DNA of 47,750 bases from an uncultured Christensenella sp. Lineage in GTDB: Bacteria > Bacillota > Clostridia > Christensenellales > UBA1242. Under the pieces are notes generated by a model. The model saw nothing but the letters and a program-made list of their open reading frames with translations, did no database searches and was not told where the DNA came from. Below are positions 31,080-40,105 of this stretch, piece by piece (the first letter of the stretch is position 1; the number at the start of each line of letters is the position of its first letter). The translations under genes and the position numbers were made by a program. The stretch is from the NCBI GenBank assembly GCA_949292875.1, contig CASFBJ010000021.1, forward strand, positions 1 through 47,750. The letters are read 5' to 3'.

Positions 31080-33722
31080 TTACAACATATAGTTTGCATA
31101 TCTTTGAAATAAATCTTTATATATAGGGTCATTAAGCATTTGTTTTAGTTTGTTATTTGTAGTATGAGTAAACTTTTCCATAAGTTCTATATTACTAGAG
31201 TTTTTCCATACATTTGCATTGTTTCCTTTACCTAAGGCGTGTACAAGCCTATGTTGTCCATTTACTGCATTGGTTGCACCTCGGTTAGTTTGTTTTAAAA
31301 ATACCACATTTCTGCCATCAGATACAAGCGATTTTATTGCTTCTAATAAATCTTGTATTTTTTCACCTGCATTTTTCCCAACTGCTTGAAATATTTCTTT
31401 ACAAGTTTTTACATCTATAATATGTGCTCCATCGTAACCTTTTACTTTTTTATTGACAAGTAGTTGTGCAAGTTCGCTATCACCGGGGTCTACATATTTG
31501 TTATTAAAAACTTTGTCTAATATCCATTCTTTACTTTTATTTGTTTGCCTTGCTTGTTTTATATAGTTTTTTATATCAGCAATGTCCTTGTTAGAAAGTT
31601 TTTTAAAGATATTATTTGAACTATCAAATATATCTTCTAAAATATCATCTAATTTTATATTAGGATTTTTTATATCATCAACAGATTTAATTATTTTTTC
31701 TCCTTTTTTGCTAAAGTCATCCCACTGTTGTGTAACGGATTTTTTATTCAATAAATCAATTCTTTCTTGCTTATAAGAGTTTTTAACTCCTTTACTGCGT
31801 AACGCTTTAAAGTTTGCACAACTATTATGTACAAGTATTTGTGATTCTCCAACATAGAAAGTGTGGAAGTTTTCGCTGTCTGGGTTGCCTACATCAAGGT
31901 TGTATGTAGCGATAGGTTTATCTAGTATTTCATTTTCTATTTCACTTATGCTGAGAGTTTGTCCTTCTAGAGTAAGTACCTTATCGTTTTCGCATATGTA
32001 TTCGGCAGGAAGCCAACCTTTTCCTACTACAAACCATTTATGATTAAATGTGCTAGAAACTTTCGTTTGGTCTTCAAAAGTAAAATTGTACATACTTATA
32101 GAAGAACTGACACTCACATTATTTACAGGGAGAAGTGCGGTAGTATTTGTTATGCTATCATAACTATATACAAGGTCGCCTTTAGAAATATTTTGTATAG
32201 GTTCAAGTCCATTTGCTGTAGAAACTAAAGTATCTTCTGCAAAACAAAACTTCCATAATTTTGCAATAGTGCCAAAGCCACCTAAAGCAGCACCAAAAAG
32301 TAAACCATCTGCTATTGCTTGAAGGTCTGTAGCTTGACTCCAAGCGAAAGAAATAGCATCTTTAAATGAAGCACCTTGACCCATTGCTAAAGCGGTTACA
32401 AATGCTGTAGTTACTAGAGTGTCTACTATAAGAGTGGTAATAGCAAATTTTACAAGACCTATAAGAGTTGCTGCTAATCCGCAAGTAGCGAAAGATGAAA
32501 TGATAGATACAACAACTATAACTCCTGCTATTACCCTAAGGGCATTCATAATCCAGCCTGGAACATCATCGGTAGGCTCTGTAAGTTCACCATCTTTAAT
32601 TTCTACAGATATAGCATTGCTTTCATCTCCAAAAATATTTTTTAAAGTTTCGGAGTCATAGCCATAAAAAGTTTCAGGTTGTCCTTTTTCATAATATTCT
32701 TCAATTAATTCAGTGCTTATTAGGGTTATCGTTACATCGCTTACAGCATAGCCTAGTTTTCTTTGTTCTTCAGCAAGCTTATTTACAGTTTCTTGAATTT
32801 GGTCAAAGTTTATATCGTCAAATAAGCTAGTAACTTCTTCAACTTCGTAAGTGAAATTTGTGTCGTATATGTATTTTTCAGTATCGTAAGAGTAGAGTGA
32901 ACCTAAGTTCTTGTCATAATTTGCTTCTATATTGTCTTGTATTGTATAACTTATATTTCTTGTACTTTCCCAATAGTATGAAATGTATTTGTTTTTATAT
33001 ACAAAGTGGTTATTTTTCATTTCATTTACAAAATTGTTACATTCGTAAATATTTGTGTCAAGCGCGTTAATTGCTACAGAAAAAATATTGTTATTTTTAT
33101 ACAAATAAGATAAATCTATATATTTTTCTAAGTATTTTGTAATATTAAAGTAAGGATTATATTTTTCTATAATATCAGGGGTGCCTTTAGGCGCTATTTG
33201 TACAAAACCTGCATCTATATGATTTAATCCATAACTATCTTGGTAAAGAGTAGTGTAGTCTGTATATGTTATACCAAAATATTCTTTTTTTAAACTATCA
33301 TATGCAATGCTTTCTATACAAGAAAAACCATTTGTCATAAGTTCGTAAGCTACATCGTTATATATCATGGCTAAAATATTTGTGGTTTCAAATTCTTCTT
33401 GTGTCATTGTAAGATTTTCTTCAGTTTGTTCATCATTTTCATTTTTAGATGATACAAAATTTTCTATATTATCTGCGGTATTAGTACTATTTTCTTTCAC
33501 ATATTGAGTTTTGTTATATTCATTTTTTATTTTGTTTTCTTCGTAAACTTCATAGTTTAGATTTACATCATTACTATTTTTTTCTTGTGCATTTGTTTGT
33601 ATAGGTTGATTAATGGTAGATATTTTTAAATTTAACCAATTTTGTGTTACTCCTATAAAAGTAATAATGCCAAGAAGTATAGCACTTAAAGAAATGATAA
33701 AAATTTTTAATTTTTTAGTCAT
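31080..33722 (-). CDS. Membrane-anchored HINT pretoxin (polymorphic toxin)
   Basis: 880 residues. A hydrophobic N-terminal segment (5-25) acts as signal or anchor, residues 26-385 are an extracellular-type region without a recognised domain, and 388-490 are Ala/Gly-rich hydrophobic segments. Residues 493-635 are a HINT (intein/hedgehog-like) domain: Cys493 in CFAEDTLV, 'HKW' near 561 and the end VHNSC (631-635), the cut site that releases the C terminus. Residues 636-880 are the variable toxin domain with GYDGAHIID (762-770) and NGQHRLVHALG (821-831), a spaced-His layout compatible with a metal-dependent nuclease, but no family is assigned. SUKH genes directly downstream support an interbacterial toxin. 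No LXG/WXG100 or RHS repeats are present. Confidence 0.85.
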   Translation of the reverse strand: MTKKLKIFIISLSAILLGIITFIGVTQNWLNLKISTINQPIQTNAQEKNSNDVNLNYEVYEENKIKNEYNKTQYVKENSTNTADNIENFVSSKNENDEQTEENLTMTQEEFETTNILAMIYNDVAYELMTNGFSCIESIAYDSLKKEYFGITYTDYTTLYQDSYGLNHIDAGFVQIAPKGTPDIIEKYNPYFNITKYLEKYIDLSYLYKNNNIFSVAINALDTNIYECNNFVNEMKNNHFVYKNKYISYYWESTRNISYTIQDNIEANYDKNLGSLYSYDTEKYIYDTNFTYEVEEVTSLFDDINFDQIQETVNKLAEEQRKLGYAVSDVTITLISTELIEEYYEKGQPETFYGYDSETLKNIFGDESNAISVEIKDGELTEPTDDVPGWIMNALRVIAGVIVVVSIISSFATCGLAATLIGLVKFAITTLIVDTLVTTAFVTALAMGQGASFKDAISFAWSQATDLQAIADGLLFGAALGGFGTIAKLWKFCFAEDTLVSTANGLEPIQNISKGDLVYSYDSITNTTALLPVNNVSVSSSISMYNFTFEDQTKVSSTFNHKWFVVGKGWLPAEYICENDKVLTLEGQTLSISEIENEILDKPIATYNLDVGNPDSENFHTFYVGESQILVHNSCANFKALRSKGVKNSYKQERIDLLNKKSVTQQWDDFSKKGEKIIKSVDDIKNPNIKLDDILEDIFDSSNNIFKKLSNKDIADIKNYIKQARQTNKSKEWILDKVFNNKYVDPGDSELAQLLVNKKVKGYDGAHIIDVKTCKEIFQAVGKNAGEKIQDLLEAIKSLVSDGRNVVFLKQTNRGATNAVNGQHRLVHALGKGNNANVWKNSSNIELMEKFTHTTNNKLKQMLNDPIYKDLFQRYANYML

Positions 33723-33731
33723 TTTATCCTC

Positions 33732-36422
33732 CTATTTAAATAAAGATTTAAAGAAATCTTTTACTTTATTTATACCGTTACCAATAGCATTTCCAGCATT
33801 GTGTATGCCATTATTAATAGCATTTCCAGCATTGTGTATGCCATTATTAATAGCATTTCCAGCATTGTTTAAACCATTACTTATAGAGTCTGTTACTTTA
33901 TGTATACCATTTTGGATAGATTTTATAGTGTTATCAACAGATTCTACAAAAGATTCTATAGCATTTCCTGCTTTATCAATGATTGATATATGTAGATTAT
34001 CATCATTATTTGTAGTAAAATTTTTTACTTCACCTATTGTAAGTGTAAAAGTTTTACTTAACCCGCTTTGTTCTGCTATGTATAGGACATATGCACCATT
34101 TTCAAGAGTTACATCTTTAAAACTATCTTGATTATATACAAATGCTTGATTTGTTTGGACATTTATTATCTTTATGTATAGTTGCAAGTTAAAATCATTT
34201 ATTACATTTGTAAATGTTACTTTAGACATGGAAGATATATCTGTTTGAGAAGTTTGAATATCAATGTCGCCTAAAGTGCTATTTTCTGTAAATAGTGTAG
34301 TGTGTAAAGAATGATATACATTTACATAGTATATAGTTTGTTCTCCGTATACATTTGTTTCAGTAATTTCATATATTCCATCTTTTGAAAGTTGCTCTTT
34401 AAGTGGTTTTTCATATAAGATGTCTATAATTTCATTTGTAGAAAGTAATTTTGCTTTAATATTTTGAGATTCGTAGTCTTCTGTTTTTGTAAATTTGAAA
34501 TCTTGTGGTAATATAAGGTCTTCAGTAAAAATATTTTCTAGTTCTGCAAAAGTGCAAACATAAGTGTCTTTTGTTAGTACTAGTTCTCTTATATCTGCTC
34601 CATTTTGAAGTAACTCATATGAATCATCACTGCTATAGAAAAAACCATAATCAATGTAATTTTTTTGTAATTTTGATTCAGCATTGGTGTACAAATCTTG
34701 CGTTAGTTCTTTACTACTTATGTATTCTTTGTCTTTGTATACCCATGTACTGCTTCCTTTTGTTATTACATCTATTTTTTCTAAATTATATGCAAAATCT
34801 AGCGCTGAATTATAACTCTCTGTATCCCAAATAACTATGGCATCATAACCATTATTTGTCTTGTATCTGTATTCTAAAATTTCGCTTTTTACCATAGAAA
34901 AATTTCTTAAATTATCTATAATGGACTTATTTACTTTTGGAGGATATGTAGCATCTTCTTTTATTGTAAATTGGAAAGAGTATACATAAAATGTTCCGCC
35001 AGCATTTGGATTGCCATTATAAAACTCTAATAAATATGAGCCTGGCGAATTTATAAAAGTACTAAAATCTACAGCACTACTATTTATGTTCTTTACTTCA
35101 CCTGTACTTAGGTTGTTAATAGTACCGTATAAGAATGGAACAAGAGAACTATCTACGCCTTTCATATTCAACTTAACTTGTCCTTTATAAGTAGGGTAGG
35201 ATACTGTATCATCATATATTCTATTACCTTCAATCATATTTTCTTTGAAATACAAACTATATCCTTTGTCTTCTATGTTGCTATCAAATATGTATATAGT
35301 CGTAGTAGAAACTTTTCCACTTATACTTATAGCTTTAAAGTCATATCTCCCTGGCTCGGTAAAGGTTTTCTTATATGTATTTTCTGCGTCAATTTTAGAA
35401 GTAAAGTATGTTGTTGGGTCAAAAAGTTTTATTTCATTGCCTTGGTTGTAACTATAGTAAAGGCTAAATCTAGATGTAGGCAAATAAAAACTATTTGTTG
35501 TAAATTGATTGTATACATAGTATGCAGTAAAATTGTAAGGGTTGAGTATATATGTTGAGTATTTGTGTCTGTAGTCAATATTTAATGAAAATCCACTTAA
35601 AACCGTTGCGCCATTTTGAAGCGTTTCTCCTTTCTTTAAAACTTCTATATCTTCATCTGTGAGTGTCGGGTCTTGTTGAATAAGATTATTGTAATAGTCT
35701 TCATCTTTGTCTTTATTAAGAATTTGAAAGTTGTTTGTATCTTTTATAACACAAAACTCATAAACTTCTTTACATTGTTTATATGTTCTGCCAGCACCAA
35801 AAAGAAATTCTGCCCAACTTTTTTTGTATATTTCATAACAAATAACAACTTTTATTTTTGCTCCATTATACATATCTTCGCCACTTAAAGAAAATGTAAA
35901 ATTGTTTCCATTTATTTGCTCTCCTATAGAGTTGCCATTTGCAGTAAATATTCTTTTATATCCGCTATCACTTATAGATTGCATATAAACAAGGATAACG
36001 CCACATTTTACTTGTGCGTTGTTTTTTAACTTTTCATAATTAGCTTCTCTTATTGTATCGTAAGATAGAAACCAGCCATTTGCTATTTCTTCGTTTTCTT
36101 TCATTCTATAACTAGGTTGAAAATTTACTTTAAAACTTCCTTCCTCTGTCACATAAAATAAAGGAATAGAACCTACAGTTCCTGATTGTTTAACATTTGT
36201 TTTAAGTTTTCCTATACTTCTATCACCAAAGGGTAATGAGTTGGAGTAATCGTTAGAAGTGTATTGTTCATTACTTGTACCTGTATACATAGGTGTAATG
36301 TCTTGAATGTAACTTTCGCTATTATCTGCAATAACTTCTAATTTAGGTATGATGGAAGTAATGATTAAAGTTAGTAAACATATGCAAAAACATAATGAAA
36401 TACAAATTATTTTATTTTTCAT
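33732..36422 (-). CDS. Large exported surface protein, toxin-operon partner
   Basis: An 896-residue protein of unknown family. An N-terminal signal/anchor (about 5-30) precedes a long beta-rich, Tyr/Asn/Thr-rich ectodomain with Ig-like segments ('FTEPGRYDFKAISISGK', 'NSPGSYLLEFYNGN', 'LENGAYVLYIAEQSG'). The C terminus (about 840-896) is an amphipathic 11-residue tandem repeat (NNAGNAINNGIH) ending in the basic 'KVKDFFKSLFK'. It starts the four-gene operon, 9 bases before the pretoxin gene, suggesting a delivery, display or assembly role for the toxin (inference). SD AGGAG precedes ATG 36422, and a structured leader lies upstream. Confidence 0.75.
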   Translation of the reverse strand: MKNKIICISLCFCICLLTLIITSIIPKLEVIADNSESYIQDITPMYTGTSNEQYTSNDYSNSLPFGDRSIGKLKTNVKQSGTVGSIPLFYVTEEGSFKVNFQPSYRMKENEEIANGWFLSYDTIREANYEKLKNNAQVKCGVILVYMQSISDSGYKRIFTANGNSIGEQINGNNFTFSLSGEDMYNGAKIKVVICYEIYKKSWAEFLFGAGRTYKQCKEVYEFCVIKDTNNFQILNKDKDEDYYNNLIQQDPTLTDEDIEVLKKGETLQNGATVLSGFSLNIDYRHKYSTYILNPYNFTAYYVYNQFTTNSFYLPTSRFSLYYSYNQGNEIKLFDPTTYFTSKIDAENTYKKTFTEPGRYDFKAISISGKVSTTTIYIFDSNIEDKGYSLYFKENMIEGNRIYDDTVSYPTYKGQVKLNMKGVDSSLVPFLYGTINNLSTGEVKNINSSAVDFSTFINSPGSYLLEFYNGNPNAGGTFYVYSFQFTIKEDATYPPKVNKSIIDNLRNFSMVKSEILEYRYKTNNGYDAIVIWDTESYNSALDFAYNLEKIDVITKGSSTWVYKDKEYISSKELTQDLYTNAESKLQKNYIDYGFFYSSDDSYELLQNGADIRELVLTKDTYVCTFAELENIFTEDLILPQDFKFTKTEDYESQNIKAKLLSTNEIIDILYEKPLKEQLSKDGIYEITETNVYGEQTIYYVNVYHSLHTTLFTENSTLGDIDIQTSQTDISSMSKVTFTNVINDFNLQLYIKIINVQTNQAFVYNQDSFKDVTLENGAYVLYIAEQSGLSKTFTLTIGEVKNFTTNNDDNLHISIIDKAGNAIESFVESVDNTIKSIQNGIHKVTDSISNGLNNAGNAINNGIHNAGNAINNGIHNAGNAIGNGINKVKDFFKSLFK
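33775..33873 (-). repeat. Three 33-bp tandem repeats
   Basis: Units at 33775-33807, 33808-33840 and 33841-33873 encode the 11-residue amphipathic repeats of the exported protein. Units 2 and 3 are nearly identical. There are no spacers, so this is not a CRISPR array. Confidence 0.9.
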
Positions 36423-36559
36423 TTAAAACTCCTAAAATAATATTAAAAAGGTAGACCTAATTTAAGGGGCTATAAAGACACCAGTCATATTATTGCTGGC
36501 AAGATTAGGTTTAAAAAACAAATCTTAAGTCTTTATTTTCTTAAATAGATCTACCATTT
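36423..36559 (-). ncRNA. Structured 5' leader RNA with pseudoknot (riboswitch candidate)
   Basis: The predicted transcript start near 36559 leaves about 137 nt before the exported-protein gene. On the minus strand GGTAGA and TCTACC form a closing stem. Inside are a TTTAAG/CTTAAG hairpin whose loop TAAAGAC pairs perfectly with a later GTCTTTA (pseudoknot), an ACCTAAT/AUUAGGU stem (7 bp) and a GCCAG/CTGGT hairpin. The closing-strand TCTACC is followed by TTTTT, then the SD AGGAG. The fold could hide or expose the downstream region. It does not match the c-di-GMP, purine, preQ1, fluoride or THF patterns I know. Confidence 0.6.
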
Positions 36560-36565
36560 GCTTAT

Positions 36566-36593
36566 ATCGTACTACATTTTTTTCATTTGTCAA
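36566..36593 (-). promoter_or_regulatory. Promoter of the toxin operon
   Basis: TTGACA (36593-36588), 16 bp, TACGAT (36571-36566). The -10 is imperfect, suggesting modest or activated expression. Confidence 0.5.
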
Positions 36594-36626
36594 TATGTAT
36601 TTTTAAAAAATTTTATTTTTTTTTAC

Positions 36627-36656
36627 AAAAAAAACTAGCGGGAAGCTAGTTTTTTG
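36627..36656 (-). terminator. Terminator of the acidic zinc-ribbon gene
   Basis: On the minus strand AAAACTAGC-TTCC-CGCTAGTTTT is followed by T residues; a reverse A run is also present. Confidence 0.8.
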
Positions 36657-36669
36657 TATAAATATGTTG

Positions 36670-37287
36670 CTATTTTCTTTTTGGTTTTATGTCTTCTTCG
36701 TCGTCATCGTAATCATCGTCGTCGTCATCGTAATCATCGTCGTCGTCATCTTCATCATCTTCATCATCAAAATCATCATCATCGTCAAAATCGTCATCAA
36801 AATCATCTTCGTTTTTGTCTAAGTCATCTTCGTTGTATTCGTCTTCGGTGTCTATATCGTCGTCAAATTCGCTTGCATCTATGCCTAAGTCTTCATCTGC
36901 AAATGGCATAAAATCTTCATCATCCATATTTAATCCAAGTTCTTCGTCGTCCATATCTAATATAGAACCATTTTCAACTACATCACTTACTTCGTTTTCA
37001 TCATCTATATTTTCATTTGTTTCTTCAGTATCTTCGTCAAGATAAGATTCCCAATTAGAATCTTCTAAATCTTCTACAGCGTAATCATTTCCTAATTCTT
37101 CTCTGCAGTTTTCACATAAGTCTTCAGATTGTTTTATTAGGATAGAGTGGCATACAGGGCATAGTTTCATATCTGATTCATCTATTATCTCTCCGCTTGC
37201 CTTCATTTCATTTTTGCAAACATTACAAAACTTTTGTTTTTTATCTATATAATTAAGTTCGCATCTAGGACATCTTATATATGTCAT
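36670..37287 (-). CDS. Double zinc-ribbon protein with long Asp-rich tail
   Basis: 205 residues. Two small zinc ribbons (CPRC...CNVC at about 6-26; CPVC...CENC at about 44-64) are followed by a >130-residue acidic tail rich in Asp/Glu, nearly pure Asp near the end ('DDFDDDFDDDDDFDDEDDE'), closing with KPKRK. The tail resembles the delta-subunit tail of Bacillota RNA polymerase or a DNA-mimic, but there is no RpoE domain. ATG 37287 has SD AAGGAAGG; a frame reaching 37371 lacks support. Its DNA is a run of TCGTCATCG repeats prone to slippage. Function unknown. Confidence 0.8.
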   Translation of the reverse strand: MTYIRCPRCELNYIDKKQKFCNVCKNEMKASGEIIDESDMKLCPVCHSILIKQSEDLCENCREELGNDYAVEDLEDSNWESYLDEDTEETNENIDDENEVSDVVENGSILDMDDEELGLNMDDEDFMPFADEDLGIDASEFDDDIDTEDEYNEDDLDKNEDDFDDDFDDDDDFDDEDDEDDDDDDYDDDDDDYDDDEEDIKPKRK

Positions 37288-37416
37288 ATTTAATCCTTCC
37301 TTTAATTCAAAGAATAAAGCATTTATTTGATTGCAATTAATATTGTACTCTACAAATAAACTTAAACACATTATATATATTATATTTGTACTTGTCTAGT
37401 ATTTTTATAAAAATTT

Positions 37417-38607
37417 TTATGCTTTTTTTTGCCAAAAGTCAAATAAGCGCTTAGCAACTATTATTTCTTCGTCTGTAGATATTACATATACATCTATTTT
37501 ACTACTTCTTGTACTTAACTTTCTATCTGGGCATCTATTTATTATTTTATTTAGTTTTTTATCGTACTTTAAGTTAAGGTATGCAAAGTTGTCTAAAACC
37601 ATTTCTCTAACTATGCTAGAGTTTTCGCCAACTCCGCCACCAAAACATATAGCATCTACACCTTGCAGAACAGAAATGTAACTACCTATATATTTAATAA
37701 TACTATAAATATAAACATCTAAAGCTAGCTTGCAATCGGCATTTCCTTCCATCATATGCTTTTCTATATCTCTTAAGTCGCTATATCCGCATATACCTAA
37801 AAGTCCGCTTTGATGGTTAAGCATATGAATAATATAGTCAGGAGTTTTGTTGTATTTATTACATAAAAAAGCAATAATGCTAGGGTCTATATTCCCACTT
37901 CTTGTTCCCATGACAAGTCCTTCAAGAGGAGTGAAGCCCATAGAAGTATCTATACATACTCCATTTTTTATTGCACTAATACTACATCCGTTACCTAGAT
38001 GGCAAGTAATGATTTTCTTAGCATTTTTGTTATATTCTAAAACCTTTTTACTCATGTATTCGTGAGATGAGCCATGAAAACCGTATTTCCTAATATTATA
38101 TTTTTTAGTGTAATCGGTATTTATTGCATAAGTATAGGCATAATCTGGTAGTGTAGAGTGGAAATAGGTATCAAAATACATAATGTTTTCAATATCGGGA
38201 AATGTTTTTTGACATTGCAAAACTATTTCTATATTTTTAGGCATATGTACAGGCGCATATTCTATGGCTGTTTTAAGATATGCAATGCTCTCATCATTTG
38301 CTATTGTTGGATAAAAATATTTTCCGCCGTGCACAAACATGTGACCTATAAAACATATCTCTGTCATTGAAGTAATAAGAGAATTATTTTTATTTGTTAA
38401 CTCGTGAATTATTTGTTCTAAAGCCTCAGTGTGATTTTTAAAAAGTGTCATTTTTTTAATATTTTTATCGCCTATTTTTATAAAAATGAAGCTATCTTTT
38501 AATCCAATTCGTTCACATACACCTTTTGTTATAACTGTATAACTTGGTAATTCGTATAAGCAAAATTTTAAAGAAGAACTACCAGCATTTAAAATCAAAA
38601 TTTTCAT
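37417..38607 (-). CDS. ackA: Acetate kinase
   Basis: This 396-residue ASKHA-fold enzyme makes ATP and acetate from acetyl phosphate. 'ILILNAGSSSLKF' is the N-terminal signature, 'FVHGGKYF' carries the catalytic region, 'GFHGSSHEYMSKK' is the second Prosite signature, and 'HLGNGCSISAI' and 'GTRSGNIDP' complete the family. Length is standard. SD AAGGA; a TTGACA lies at 38663-38658 with no good -10 at standard spacing. A phosphate acetyltransferase gene is not adjacent. It implies acetate-producing fermentation. Confidence 0.96.
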   Translation of the reverse strand: MKILILNAGSSSLKFCLYELPSYTVITKGVCERIGLKDSFIFIKIGDKNIKKMTLFKNHTEALEQIIHELTNKNNSLITSMTEICFIGHMFVHGGKYFYPTIANDESIAYLKTAIEYAPVHMPKNIEIVLQCQKTFPDIENIMYFDTYFHSTLPDYAYTYAINTDYTKKYNIRKYGFHGSSHEYMSKKVLEYNKNAKKIITCHLGNGCSISAIKNGVCIDTSMGFTPLEGLVMGTRSGNIDPSIIAFLCNKYNKTPDYIIHMLNHQSGLLGICGYSDLRDIEKHMMEGNADCKLALDVYIYSIIKYIGSYISVLQGVDAICFGGGVGENSSIVREMVLDNFAYLNLKYDKKLNKIINRCPDRKLSTRSSKIDVYVISTDEEIIVAKRLFDFWQKKA

Positions 38608-38692
38608 ATTTATCCTTTTAATCGTTTTTGTAAATATACATTATTTTTTCTTATATTGTCAAATGTCTAATGATAAAACTGATTTATTTTAA

Positions 38693-38720
38693 AAAACTCA
38701 CATCATGTTTGTGAGTTCTT
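38693..38720 (-). terminator. Terminator overlapping the VanW gene stop
   Basis: On the minus strand ACTCACA-AACATGA-TGTGAGT is followed by TTTTTT. The loop holds the stop codon (38705-38703). Confidence 0.85.
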
Positions 38721-40016
38721 TTTTTCTTCTTTTTCATTTGATTTGTTTTCATTTATTGTTTCAATATCGCTTTTATCTTTTACGCCTTCATATATTATAC
38801 TTTGTGTAGGTGCATATGTTTCCTTTCTTATTAACTTATTTTCAATCATTACACCATCTTTAAATGTTTGTAAATATGCATCTACTTTATATCCATATTG
38901 AGCATATCTTGTAGTATGGTATTCGCCTTTATATGTAATGTAATTTTTATATTTACCTTCTTTATCTGGTATAACTTTTGGTGATGGCGGATTAAGTCTT
39001 TCTACTTGTACACTATGTTTTTTAAATGATATTCCATTTAAAGAAGTGCCATATACTTGTGCGTATGCTCTTTCATTCTTGGCAAATGTTTTGATATAAA
39101 TAGGATAAGAAGTATTGTTTCTAAATCTTAAATCTAATCCGCTATCGTTAACCATTGCGTCAAATCCTCTTTCTACATATCCTACAGGTAATGTATGATT
39201 ATGTACTTCTAATATCTCTAGTCCTGCCATAAGTACTGCATTATATAATGTTGTAGAGGCTTGACAAACACCTCCACCTATACCTTTAACAAATTCCCCA
39301 TTCACAATAACTGTTGCTTTTTGATAGGGTAGGCCATTATCATTTTTATCTAATATATATTGAAAAGAAACTTGCTCGTCTGGCTGAATTATAAGTCCGT
39401 TAAAACAATCTAATGCCTTTATTATATTATATCTTCTACCGCTTTCACTTCCTACAAAACTTGTGCTTTGACTACTTCTTAAATGAGTGTTTTCTAATAG
39501 TTCGTTTTTTGTGTATTTAGGTGTTAATGTATCTACTTTTAATTCAATAAATTTATTACCTAAACTTAAGTTTAAAAGTAAATCTTTTACATCTATTTTT
39601 TTACCTACACTTTCATCATCTATTTTCCACATATCTTCATTATTTGGGTGAAAATGTATTTCGGGTTCTTTGTATTCTTTTTCAATTTCATTTTGAATAT
39701 TTGCAAAAAAAGTTTTAAAATTTGGATATATATATTCAATTATATCTAAATCACTTATACCTTGAGTTTTTAACTTTACAATAGTTTCTCTAAATCCATT
39801 GTTTTTCACTTCATATTCTCTTTGTTGTCTTAATTTATCTATATAAAAATTTTCATAAGGTTTTTTTATATAGTTCCAAGTTTTGTTTTCAAATTCTAGC
39901 GTAAAAGAATCTAATATATCACAACTATTAGCAAGCACTTCCTGACTATTTTCTATATTTGAAAAGAAAAGTGCACTAAAAATAATGCATAATATTACAA
40001 ATGTATATCGTTTCAT
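38703..40016 (-). CDS. VanW family exported protein
   Basis: 437 residues with an N-terminal hydrophobic signal/anchor (MKRYTFVILCIIFSALFF). Residues about 180-310 are the VanW domain: 'NIIKALDCFNGLIIQPDEQVSF', 'GIGGGVCQASTTLYNAVLMAGLE', 'HNHTLPVGYVERGFDAMV'. Following residues resemble a G5-like C-terminal region ('GEYHTTRYAQYGYKVDAYLQ'). VanW proteins accompany cell-wall functions but have no proved activity. ATG 40016 has SD AAGGAG; the frame extends to 40037 without an SD. It is transcribed away from the DnaA-box region. Confidence 0.88.
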   Translation of the reverse strand: MKRYTFVILCIIFSALFFSNIENSQEVLANSCDILDSFTLEFENKTWNYIKKPYENFYIDKLRQQREYEVKNNGFRETIVKLKTQGISDLDIIEYIYPNFKTFFANIQNEIEKEYKEPEIHFHPNNEDMWKIDDESVGKKIDVKDLLLNLSLGNKFIELKVDTLTPKYTKNELLENTHLRSSQSTSFVGSESGRRYNIIKALDCFNGLIIQPDEQVSFQYILDKNDNGLPYQKATVIVNGEFVKGIGGGVCQASTTLYNAVLMAGLEILEVHNHTLPVGYVERGFDAMVNDSGLDLRFRNNTSYPIYIKTFAKNERAYAQVYGTSLNGISFKKHSVQVERLNPPSPKVIPDKEGKYKNYITYKGEYHTTRYAQYGYKVDAYLQTFKDGVMIENKLIRKETYAPTQSIIYEGVKDKSDIETINENKSNEKEEKKNSQT

Positions 40017-40105
40017 TTTTATCTCCTTGTTAAACAATATATAGTTTAACGCAAAAATACATTTTTATACTTGCATATACGCATGAACAAAAAAGGCTTG
40101 TATAC

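Noticed and set aside
33775-33873. CRISPR array from 33-bp repeats.
   Set aside because: Repeats are contiguous without spacers, in frame, and encode a protein repeat; no cas genes are present.
36423-36559. Known riboswitch class for the toxin-operon leader.
   Set aside because: Compared by eye with c-di-GMP-I/II, purine, preQ1, fluoride, THF and ZTP consensus cores; none fits, so it is left unassigned.
36654-36911. His/Arg-rich plus-strand ORF.
   Set aside because: It is the antisense shadow of the Asp-rich tail.
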